In this document: piece by piece, positions 1-6,817 of the stretch
How positions within the stretch are numbered: position 1 is the stretch's first letter
How the letters are laid out: each line of letters starts with the position of its first letter
NCBI GenBank assembly: GCA_038257535.1
Contig: JBBSJE010000222.1
Coordinates: 1 to 10,297 of the forward strand
Source of the DNA: JAGTJU01 sp038257535
GTDB lineage: Bacteria > Myxococcota_A > Polyangia > Fen-1088
Reading direction: 5' to 3'
DNA: 10,297 nucleotides
The notes under the pieces: generated by a model
Database searches by the model: none
Seen by the model: only the letters and a program-made list of their open reading frames with translations
What the model was told of the DNA's origin: nothing
Made by a program: the position numbers and the translations under genes

Positions 1-909
1 ACCATTCCGACTGTGAATGGAAACGAAGACGTGGTGATGCGTATCTTGGCGGCCTCAAAGCCGATCCCGCTTGAAAAAATGGGCCTAAGCGATCGCAACA
101 TTTCCGAGCTGAAGAAGATGGTGTCGAAGCCTTATGGCTTGGTGTTGGTGGTGGGCCCCACGGGCTCCGGCAAAACCACCACGCTTCACTCGGCGCTAGG
201 CTACATCAACACCCCGGATACGAAAATCTGGACCGCGGAAGATCCCGTGGAAATCACGCAGCCGGGGCTTCGCCAGGTGCAGGTGCAACCCAAGATTGGT
301 TTCGATTTTGCTACCGCGATGCGCGCCTTTCTGCGTGCCGACCCCGACGTCATCATGGTGGGCGAAATGCGAGACAAAGAAACCGCCAGCACAGGCGTTG
401 AAGCTTCGCTCACGGGGCACCTGGTGATGTCGACCCTGCACACCAACAGCGCGCCGGAAACCGTCACGCGGCTCATGGATATGGGCTTGGACCCGTTTTC
501 CTTCGCCGACGCGCTTTTGGGCGTGCTGGCGCAGCGGTTGACGCGCGCCATATGCTCCAAATGCAAATCCTCACACCTAGCCACCGAAGACGAATGGGGA
601 ACCATCCTTGAATCGTTTGGTGAGGAGGAAGTTGCCCGCCGGGGCTACAAGCGCGAAACCCTGACCATGTTTCACGGGGTGGGCTGCGAAAAATGTGGGA
701 AAAGTGGGTACGCCGGTCGCGTGGCCATTCACGAACTGCTTGTGAACAACGATGAGCTCAAATTGACCATCATGCGCAAGGCGCCCGTAGAAGAGGTGAG
801 ACAGGCCGCGATCACAGGGGGAATGACCACATTGCTTCAAGATGGCATCGACAAGGCCATTGCTGGAAAGACCGACATCAAGCAGATTCTCGCGGTTTGC
901 AGCCGGTAA
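1..909 (+). CDS. GspE/PilB-family secretion or pilus assembly ATPase, C-terminal part (5' end outside window)
   Basis: This is the C-terminal ATPase half of a hexameric motor that powers type II secretion or type IV pilus assembly at the cytoplasmic side of the inner membrane. The frame is open from the first base, and its first residues (TIPTVNG, then VVMRIL) match the internal strand that precedes the ATPase core in this family, so the gene starts upstream and the GTG at 13 is not the start. Visible motifs are Walker A GPTGSGKTTT (about 154-183), the Asp-box region AEDPVEIT, the Walker B region DPDVIMVGEMRD (about 339-374) and the His box GHLVMSTLHTN (about 415-447). Two CxxC pairs, CSKC (553-564) and CEKC (685-696), form the tetracysteine zinc site typical of GspE and PilB and absent from the retraction ATPase PilT. 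The 3' end is intact and stops with TAA. The fragment cannot decide between GspE and PilB. No hairpin terminator is evident after it. Confidence 0.93.
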   Translation, partial: TIPTVNGNEDVVMRILAASKPIPLEKMGLSDRNISELKKMVSKPYGLVLVVGPTGSGKTTTLHSALGYINTPDTKIWTAEDPVEITQPGLRQVQVQPKIGFDFATAMRAFLRADPDVIMVGEMRDKETASTGVEASLTGHLVMSTLHTNSAPETVTRLMDMGLDPFSFADALLGVLAQRLTRAICSKCKSSHLATEDEWGTILESFGEEEVARRGYKRETLTMFHGVGCEKCGKSGYAGRVAIHELLVNNDELKLTIMRKAPVEEVRQAAITGGMTTLLQDGIDKAIAGKTDIKQILAVCSR

Positions 910-916
910 GCGTGCC

Positions 917-960
917 GTCAATGGGCCAAGTGTGCATGTCAATAGAGGTGTTCAAGTGTG
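917..960. repeat. Imperfect direct repeat pair GTCAAT...CAAGTGTG
   Basis: GTCAAT occurs at 917-922 and 938-943, and CAAGTGTG at 927-934 and 953-960, giving two consecutive blocks with the same order of elements. The inner gap is 4 bases in the first block and 9 in the second. It may be a small local duplication or a pair of protein-binding half-sites. Confidence 0.55.
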
Positions 961-971
961 GACGCAAGGCC

Positions 972-1001
972 TTCAGAAGCGTTCGGAAGAGTTCAGAAGA
1001 G
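972..1001. repeat. Three tandem 10-bp repeats, consensus TTCRGAAGMG
   Basis: The three units are TTCAGAAGCG (972-981), TTCGGAAGAG (982-991) and TTCAGAAGAG (992-1001), head to tail with no spacer. Each has a TTC-N-GAA dyad core, so equivalent positions recur close to once per DNA helical turn on one face. This geometry fits cooperative binding of a regulator, about 70-100 bases upstream of the kinase start. The repeat itself is directly visible; its function is inferred. Confidence 0.6.
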
Positions 1002-1050
1002 TGCAGGTCACGCAGGTGGGTAGGCACAGAAACTGGCCCTTTCCGCCGAT

Positions 1051-1070
1051 AACAGAGCAGGTTCGCTGTT
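1051..1070. promoter_or_regulatory. Imperfect palindrome immediately upstream of the kinase start
   Basis: AACAG at 1051-1055 pairs with CTGTT at 1066-1070 around a 10-base centre, ending three bases before the ATG at 1074. No good Shine-Dalgarno sequence lies in this stretch (the best is AGCAGG at about 1056-1061). It could be an operator or a small RNA hairpin that affects translation initiation. The stem is only five base pairs, so chance is possible. Confidence 0.25.
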
Positions 1071-1073
1071 AAA

Positions 1074-4013
1074 ATGAAATCGGCTGCTTCCATAGCCCCG
1101 GCTGGAAAAGGCGAATTGCGAAAAGCAATGGGCGCAGATGAGTTTCCACGGAAGTTTGGACCTTACGTCCTGCTCAAACCGCTCGCGCGGGGCGGGATGG
1201 GAGCGCTGTATCTTGCGCTTTCGGGAGAACGTGGTGTTGAGAAGTTGTGCGTGATCAAAACCGCGCTGCACCACCTGGCTGACAAGGGGTATCTGCAGCG
1301 GTTCCGCGACGAAGCCAAAGTGGTTGTGCGTTTGTCGCACGGCAATTTGGTTTCCGTTTTTGATGCTGGCCAAATCGAGGGCGAGTTGTTTTTGGCCATG
1401 GATTACATTGAGGGAAAGGATTTGCGCGCGGTTTGGAACCGCTGTGCGCAAAAGGGGATTGCCTTTCCTGTAGATGTGGCGGTACACATCACCAAAGAGT
1501 TGGTTCGTGGTTTGGGTTACGCGCATTCGTTTAGCGGCCTGAATCTTGTTCACCGGGATGTGTCTCCACCCAACGTGCTGCTTTCGTATTCGGGTGAAGT
1601 GAAGCTCACCGACTTTGGCTTGGCGTCGTCGACGTTGAAGCTTGAGAAGACCGCGCCCGGCGTGATCTATGGCAAGGTCAGCTACATGGCGCCGGAGCAG
1701 GCGCGTGGTGAAGGCCTCGACGGCAGAACTGATCTTTACGCGGCAGGCGTAATGCTGTGGGAGCTGCTCACGGGACGACAGTTGTTTCCTGCCTCCACAG
1801 GCATGGCTGGCCTGGGTGAAGACGATTTGCTTGAACGTGTCCGTCGCCCGCGTGTGACGCCCCCCTCGAAGAAAACCGGTCGGGTTCCACCAGAACTTGA
1901 CGAGATTGTGCTCAAAGCGCTCGCGTCCGATCCTGCTGAGCGCTATCAAACCGGTGAAGAGCTAAGATCCGCGCTGGCGGCGTTTCAAGCCAAAACCAAT
2001 CCATCGACTGATGGCGAACACGTGGCCACATTCTTGCGTCGCTTGTTTGGCGAAGACATCGCCAAAGAAAAGCTCTCGCGCGAGTCGCTGTTTTCTTCCG
2101 GCGCCGCGTTGCTACCGAAACATGGCACGCCCGTGGCGCCTCAGCCACCGGCGCCTGGGGATGAGTTTGAAGCCAAAACCCCCGTCTTGGGGCGTCGCAA
2201 AGGCTCCACCGAGCATATGGATCCGGGTCGACCGCCGCAGGGCAAGCCATCAACGCCCCTGCCCAACGAGAAGGAGGCCGCAACGCCTGGGCGCACGGGT
2301 GAAACACGCGCCATTGACGGCCCCCGGCCCACACCGCCGCCCGAGGCGCAATCTCAGATCGTGGGCACAGTGCTGGGCGGCCGCTACCGCATCATTCGCT
2401 TGTGTGGCGAAGGCGGCATGGGGCGTGTGTACCAGGCCGAGCACGTCGAGATCGGCAAACACGTGGCGGTCAAGGTGCTGCATCCCGCGTACACCCGCAC
2501 GCCCGACGTTGTGGAGCGCTTTCGTCGTGAAGCGCGCGCGGCGTCCCGCATCGGGCACCTCAACATAGTTAACGTCACCGACTCGGGCACCACCGATGAT
2601 GGCTCCTTCTTCTTCGTGATGGAGTTTATCGAAGGCATTGAGGTTGGCCTGCTGATTCACCGCGAAGGGCCCTTGCCTGTCAAACGAGCTCTGCGCATCG
2701 CCGACCAAATTTGCCAGGCGCTGCAAGCGGCCCACGAAGCGCAGGTGATTCACCGAGATCTAAAGCCGGAAAACGTGCTCTTGATCTCGAAAGAGGGGCG
2801 TCCCGACTTTGTCAAAGTGTTGGATTTCGGCATCGCGCGCGTGGCGGAGGTGGAAGAATCATTGCCCACCGGACGCCGCCTGACCCGTCCCGGCGTGGCC
2901 ATGGGAACGCCGGAATACATGGCGCCCGAGCAGGCGGCGGGAAAATCGGCGGACGCACGATCAGACATTTACGCTTTGGGCTCGATCATGTACGAGATGC
3001 TCACCGGCACGCCTCCTTACGAGGGCGACAATGTCATGGAGGTCTTGCACAAGAAGGCCACCATCATGCCACCCCCGGTGCGGCAAGTGCGACCCGACGT
3101 TCCGGTTACCGTGGAAGCGCTGGTTGAACGCGCCATGGCGCGAAATCCTGATGAGCGCCCACAGACGATGGCCGCCTTTGCTGCCGAAATTGGTTTGGTT
3201 CTGGAAGCCTTCGTAGGCCGGCGCACACCCACAGAGGTTCAGCAGGTGCGCAAAGAAACGGGCTTCTTCGTGGGCGCCATCGAACCCATGACGGGGCTGG
3301 GATCGCTGGGGCTGTCGCGCAAGTCTAGCGTGATCGCCGCCGCGACGTTGGGGCTGATCGGATTGCTTGTGGTGGTGAAAGTGGCGACGGTCAAATCAAG
3401 CCCTGCCACCGGCGCCATCGCCACATCGGCTATGCAAGACATCGCCGCGGTGCCTGTTCCGGCGCCCGCCCAGGTGGTTCCCGCCGGGCCCGAGTCCGAG
3501 GGGCTGGTGGCGAACGCAGAGCCTGGCGCGCCCGAATCACCCGACGAATGGAGTTTGGTCGAACAAAACCAGGGCGAGCTTGAGGCCCCTGCGCCAGATG
3601 AGCTAGAAGTTCAGATCTCGGTTCAAGGAGGCAAGCCGCGCCGCAAGGCTTTGGATGCCATGGCGCGCACGGAATTGGATCAGGGGCAGCGGTTGTTGCG
3701 CGCCCAGAAGTACGACGAAGCCAAGTCGGCCTTCGAGAAGGCCGCCCGAAGCCGCGGCCTGCGTGGGCGGGCGCTCCTGGGTATGGGCCAGGTGGCTTTT
3801 CAACAGCAAAACTATGCCGAAGCCGTTCGGCGCGCCAAGCAGGGGGCCAGGGCCGGCGCTGGCGTGAGCGCGCAGGTGCTCCTGGGCGATGCCTACTTCA
3901 AGCTCAACGACTTCTCGTCGGCAACAAAGGCTTATGGTGATGCACTCAAACTTGACCCAAACAACAAGGCGGCGCAAAGCAACCTTGAATCAGCCAAGCG
4001 CCGGCTGCAATGA
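1074..4013 (+). CDS. Double Hanks-type Ser/Thr kinase with membrane segment and C-terminal TPR-like repeats
   Basis: This 979-residue protein should phosphorylate Ser/Thr on protein targets at the inner membrane. Kinase domain 1 (about 29-305) has a loose glycine loop ARGGMGALY, VIK with Lys62, a catalytic loop HRDVSPPN (160-167) with Ser164 where Lys is usual, DFG (180-182) and APE (207-209). A Pro-rich linker (about 340-430) follows. Kinase domain 2 (about 437-710) is canonical: GEGGMGRVY (445-453), VAVK with Lys467, HRDLKPEN (560-567), DFG (584-586) and APE (617-619). A membrane helix spans about 750-769. After a Pro/Ala/Glu-rich stretch come about three TPR-like repeats (860-979), predicted to lie outside the cytoplasm if both kinases are inside. 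An in-frame ATG at 1128 would place the start about nine residues before the kinase fold, as in the paralogue downstream; neither start has a strong ribosome site. It probably forms an operon with the next gene, 62 bases away. The substrate is unknown. Confidence 0.93.
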   Translation: MKSAASIAPAGKGELRKAMGADEFPRKFGPYVLLKPLARGGMGALYLALSGERGVEKLCVIKTALHHLADKGYLQRFRDEAKVVVRLSHGNLVSVFDAGQIEGELFLAMDYIEGKDLRAVWNRCAQKGIAFPVDVAVHITKELVRGLGYAHSFSGLNLVHRDVSPPNVLLSYSGEVKLTDFGLASSTLKLEKTAPGVIYGKVSYMAPEQARGEGLDGRTDLYAAGVMLWELLTGRQLFPASTGMAGLGEDDLLERVRRPRVTPPSKKTGRVPPELDEIVLKALASDPAERYQTGEELRSALAAFQAKTNPSTDGEHVATFLRRLFGEDIAKEKLSRESLFSSGAALLPKHGTPVAPQPPAPGDEFEAKTPVLGRRKGSTEHMDPGRPPQGKPSTPLPNEKEAATPGRTGETRAIDGPRPTPPPEAQSQIVGTVLGGRYRIIRLCGEGGMGRVYQAEHVEIGKHVAVKVLHPAYTRTPDVVERFRREARAASRIGHLNIVNVTDSGTTDDGSFFFVMEFIEGIEVGLLIHREGPLPVKRALRIADQICQALQAAHEAQVIHRDLKPENVLLISKEGRPDFVKVLDFGIARVAEVEESLPTGRRLTRPGVAMGTPEYMAPEQAAGKSADARSDIYALGSIMYEMLTGTPPYEGDNVMEVLHKKATIMPPPVRQVRPDVPVTVEALVERAMARNPDERPQTMAAFAAEIGLVLEAFVGRRTPTEVQQVRKETGFFVGAIEPMTGLGSLGLSRKSSVIAAATLGLIGLLVVVKVATVKSSPATGAIATSAMQDIAAVPVPAPAQVVPAGPESEGLVANAEPGAPESPDEWSLVEQNQGELEAPAPDELEVQISVQGGKPRRKALDAMARTELDQGQRLLRAQKYDEAKSAFEKAARSRGLRGRALLGMGQVAFQQQNYAEAVRRAKQGARAGAGVSAQVLLGDAYFKLNDFSSATKAYGDALKLDPNNKAAQSNLESAKRRLQ

Positions 4014-4075
4014 AGGTCAGCGAAATCATCGCCGGGATCGTCGCCTAGGTGTAAGGTAAGGCACCGCAGCGTTTC

Positions 4076-6793
4076 ATGTCAGCTCGCTATCCCAGGCGCT
4101 TTGGAAAGTATGTGCTGCTCAAGCCGCTGGCAAAGGGCGGGATGGGTGAGATCTATATTGCCGCTGGGGGGGATATCGGCGGCTTTGAAAAGCTGTGCGT
4201 GATCAAGAAGGTCATTGCGGAAAAGTCCGACCGGTCAAAAGCCATCCGCTTTCTTGATGAAGCCAAGGTGGTTTTGCGGCTGTCGCATTCGTGCCTGGTT
4301 ACCACCTTTGATGCGGGGGAGGTGGACGGCGAATTTTACATCGCGATGGAGCTCCTGGAGGGCAAAGACCTTCGCGACGTTTGGAATCGCTGTGTGCGCA
4401 CCCGGCAGCGCATCCCGCTGGATGTGGCCCTGCACGTGGTGCGGGAGGTGGCGCGGGCGTTGTCGTATGTGCACGCCTATGGAAGCCTAAAATTGGTTCA
4501 CCGGGACGTGGCGCCACCCAACATCCTTTTGGGGTATGTGGGTGACGTGAAGCTGACGGATTTCGGCCTGGCCCGCAGCGTGCTGAAACAAGAGCAAACG
4601 GCACCGGGCGTGGTTTACGGCCGCGCGGCGTACCTGGCCCCGGAGCAGGCGCGGGGAGAGGTGGCCGACGCCCGCACCGACATTTACACACTGGGCATCG
4701 TGCTGTGGGAATTGCTCACAGGGCAACAGTTTCTGCAGATCTCGGGTTTGGACCCTGCCACGGCTTTGGCCATCGTTCGTCATCCCCGGCTGGTGAAGCC
4801 CTCCGCGCGGGCGTCTTGGATCACGCCGGAGCTTGACGACGTGGTGATGACCGCCCTGGCGCCCGATCGCGAACAACGGTTTCAATCCGCCGACCAAATG
4901 CGCAAAGCTTTGGGCGAGGTGATCGCCACCATCGCGCCCCGGTCGGGTGCGGATCGGATCTCTGAATTTCTCGAAGGCATTTATGCCGACGACATCGTGC
5001 AAGAGCGCGAAGAGCGTGAACACTTTCTGCGCGATATGATCCCGGGGTTTCGAGGGCGGCCGGAGACGCGCTCTGTGGCGCCGCCGCCTGTGCCGCAAGC
5101 GGCGGCCCCTCGTAATAAGCCGCCCGGGGAAGATTCGGCCACACAGCCGCGCGTGCGGGTGGGGCGAAGCGAAAGCAAAGAGGCGGATACGGGCGCGCGT
5201 CGTCGGCCCAGCGCTTCGCGGCCCGTGGTGCCGCCGCCGAGGAAAACCGTGGGTGGTTTGCCGCTGCCCGGGCTGCCACCTTCGCCGCAACCCTCTAGCG
5301 CCCATCAATACGCCACGGGTGGCTCCCAGTCGGCTTTTGCTGGCAATCTGCATCGCAGCGATCCGTCCTCGGTTGATGGCGCCGCCGAAGCGCACAACAT
5401 CCAGGACGATCCCTCGCGAGCGTTTTCGAAGGGCTTTCTTGGCCGGGTGCTGGGTGGGCGCTATCGAGTCATCGAGCCCATTGGCGAAGGCGGCATGGGG
5501 CAAGTGTTTGCAGCCGAACACATTGAAATTGGCAAGCGCGTGGCGGTGAAAGTGTTGCAGCCCGCGTGCTCGGGGCGCCCAGATTTGGTTGAACGGTTTC
5601 GGCTTGAGGCCCGGGCCGCCTCGAAGATAGGACACCCGAACATTGTTGATGTCACGGACCTGGGGACCACGGAAGAGGGCCTCGTCTACTACATCATGGA
5701 GCAGCTGCAGGGCGTCGACCTGGCCGAAGTGTTGGCGCAAGAGCGCACGGTTGAACCCGCGCGCGCGGTTCAGATCAGCATTCAGATGTGCCAAGCTTTG
5801 GCGGCTGCACACCAAGCCGACATCATCCACAGGGATTTGAAGCCCGAAAACATCTTTTTGCAGCCGGGCGGTTCGCAGGGTGAGCGGGTGAAGATCATTG
5901 ACTTCGGCTTGGCCCGCAGCCTTGAGGCGTCGGCTGTGGGCAAGAACGGCCGCCGGCTCACAAACCCCGGCACACCCATCGGAACGCCCGAGTATATGGC
6001 GCCTGAGCAGGCCGAGGGCCAGCCCGCCGATGCCCGCTCAGACATCTACGCCGTGGGCGCCATCCTTTACGAAATGGTCACGGGGCAGCCGGCGTTTTCG
6101 GGGCGGGGCTATGCCGATGTGTTGGTTAAGAAAAGCCGCGAGCGCCCGCGCACCGCGCGCGAATTGCGCAACAGCATTTCCAAAGAGCTTGATGACGTAA
6201 TCATGTGGGCGTTGGAGCGCGATCCCACGCGCCGGCCCCAAACCATGTCGCAGCTCGAGTACGCGCTGACAAAGATTGCGCGTGGCCGCGGCCACGCGGT
6301 GGCGGCGTTGCTGGGCATTGAATCGGGCGATGGGCCCACGCCGGCGCCCAAAAACGCCTCGCCGCCCCCGAACACTGACGACAAACGCGGCAAAAAAGAA
6401 GGGGCGTTGCGCGCGTTGGCCGAACTTGAAAAGGCGGGCGGTGCGCTGCTTGAGGCCAACGATCTTACGGTTCCCGCGGCCACGGTGTTTCCCGACGCGG
6501 CAGACGACCCAGGAAAAACCATAGAAGACATGGTTGCGTTCAATGAGCGAGCCCGCCCCACGCCGCCCGGGCAGGCTGTCAAGCTCCACGAGACCGTGCC
6601 CGCGCACCCCCGGGGCCCGGCGCCCCCGCGCACCATGCTGCCTGCGCCCGGCGTGGGACAGGCGTTTTTGGCGCGTCATGGAATTGATCCCAGCCGGCAC
6701 GTGATTCCCATGCCCACATGGCAAAAGCTCAGCCTCATAGGCTTGGGCGCTGCCGCCGCGGCGGGCTTAATCGTGAAGCTTCTGCTCAATTAG
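4076..6793 (+). CDS. Double Hanks-type Ser/Thr kinase with C-terminal tail anchor
   Basis: This 905-residue paralogue of the preceding gene has the same layout. Kinase domain 1 (about 9-285) has AKGGMGEIY, VIK with Lys44, a catalytic loop HRDVAPPN (142-149) with Ala146 where Lys is usual, DFG (162-164) and APE (188-190). The linker (about 325-450) is long and rich in Pro, Ser and Arg. Kinase domain 2 (about 461-735) is canonical: GEGGMGQVF (470-478), VAVK with Lys492, HRDLKPEN (585-592), DFG (609-611) and APE (642-644). A low-complexity region (about 750-880) leads to a hydrophobic segment at 882-903, only two residues from the end, so the whole protein probably faces the cytoplasm on a tail anchor. 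There is no TPR region, unlike its neighbour. The start eight residues before the FGKYVLL strand fits the fold; a purine-rich stretch at about 4051-4061 is a distant, weak ribosome site. Co-transcription with the upstream gene is likely. The target is unknown. Confidence 0.93.
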   Translation: MSARYPRRFGKYVLLKPLAKGGMGEIYIAAGGDIGGFEKLCVIKKVIAEKSDRSKAIRFLDEAKVVLRLSHSCLVTTFDAGEVDGEFYIAMELLEGKDLRDVWNRCVRTRQRIPLDVALHVVREVARALSYVHAYGSLKLVHRDVAPPNILLGYVGDVKLTDFGLARSVLKQEQTAPGVVYGRAAYLAPEQARGEVADARTDIYTLGIVLWELLTGQQFLQISGLDPATALAIVRHPRLVKPSARASWITPELDDVVMTALAPDREQRFQSADQMRKALGEVIATIAPRSGADRISEFLEGIYADDIVQEREEREHFLRDMIPGFRGRPETRSVAPPPVPQAAAPRNKPPGEDSATQPRVRVGRSESKEADTGARRRPSASRPVVPPPRKTVGGLPLPGLPPSPQPSSAHQYATGGSQSAFAGNLHRSDPSSVDGAAEAHNIQDDPSRAFSKGFLGRVLGGRYRVIEPIGEGGMGQVFAAEHIEIGKRVAVKVLQPACSGRPDLVERFRLEARAASKIGHPNIVDVTDLGTTEEGLVYYIMEQLQGVDLAEVLAQERTVEPARAVQISIQMCQALAAAHQADIIHRDLKPENIFLQPGGSQGERVKIIDFGLARSLEASAVGKNGRRLTNPGTPIGTPEYMAPEQAEGQPADARSDIYAVGAILYEMVTGQPAFSGRGYADVLVKKSRERPRTARELRNSISKELDDVIMWALERDPTRRPQTMSQLEYALTKIARGRGHAVAALLGIESGDGPTPAPKNASPPPNTDDKRGKKEGALRALAELEKAGGALLEANDLTVPAATVFPDAADDPGKTIEDMVAFNERARPTPPGQAVKLHETVPAHPRGPAPPRTMLPAPGVGQAFLARHGIDPSRHVIPMPTWQKLSLIGLGAAAAAGLIVKLLLN

Positions 6794-6817
6794 CGGTTTC
6801 GCTACGGTACGGTAGCG
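6791..6817 (+). terminator. Overlapping hairpins at the end of the kinase operon, possible terminator
   Basis: The stop codon begins TAGCG (6791-6795), which can pair with CGCTA (6800-6804) across a four-base loop. The same CGCTAC (6800-6805) can instead pair with GTAGCG (6812-6817) across a six-base loop. The two hairpins share a strand and exclude each other. TAGCGGT also occurs as a direct repeat at 6791-6797 and 6813-6819. No run of T follows, so a classical intrinsic terminator is not supported; the structure could act in transcript 3'-end stability or be incidental. Confidence 0.35.

Larger units (their letters stand above)
910..1073. promoter_or_regulatory. Repeat-rich spacer before the kinase genes, probable regulatory region
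   Basis: This 164-base spacer lies between the secretion ATPase and the first double-kinase gene. It holds no convincing gene. It is composed largely of short direct repeats: GTCAAT followed by CAAGTGTG occurs twice, then three tandem 10-bp units, then GCAGGT twice. An imperfect palindrome directly precedes the kinase ATG. The density of phased repeats suggests binding sites for a regulator of the downstream kinase genes, but this is inference. I could not identify a confident sigma-70 or sigma-54 promoter; GATAAC at 1048-1053 is at best a weak -10-like element with no good -35. Confidence 0.4.

Noticed and set aside
1033..1048. Sigma-54-like promoter (TGGCCC...CGCC) before the first kinase gene
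   Set aside because: The GG and GC elements are two bases too close compared with the required -24/-12 spacing, and the flanking bases do not match.
842..1072. Open frame of 76 codons on the + strand across the end of the ATPase gene and the spacer
   Set aside because: It overlaps the conserved 3' end of the ATPase in another frame, has no ribosome site and no recognisable product.
1008..1949. Open frame of 313 codons on the - strand across the start of the first kinase gene
   Set aside because: It is antisense to kinase domain 1, shows no family features, and spans the repeat-rich spacer. It is best explained as a codon-bias shadow.
3651..4010. Possible PASTA-type sensor region at the C-terminus of the first kinase
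   Set aside because: The residues show helical TPR-like patterning (Ala, Tyr and Leu at TPR positions, then LKLDPNN) and not the beta-rich PASTA pattern.
4487..5830. Long open frame of 447 codons on the - strand inside the second kinase gene
   Set aside because: It lies antisense to well-conserved kinase sequence and its translation has no recognisable domain, with the Arg/His/Pro-rich composition typical of antisense frames in GC-rich genes.
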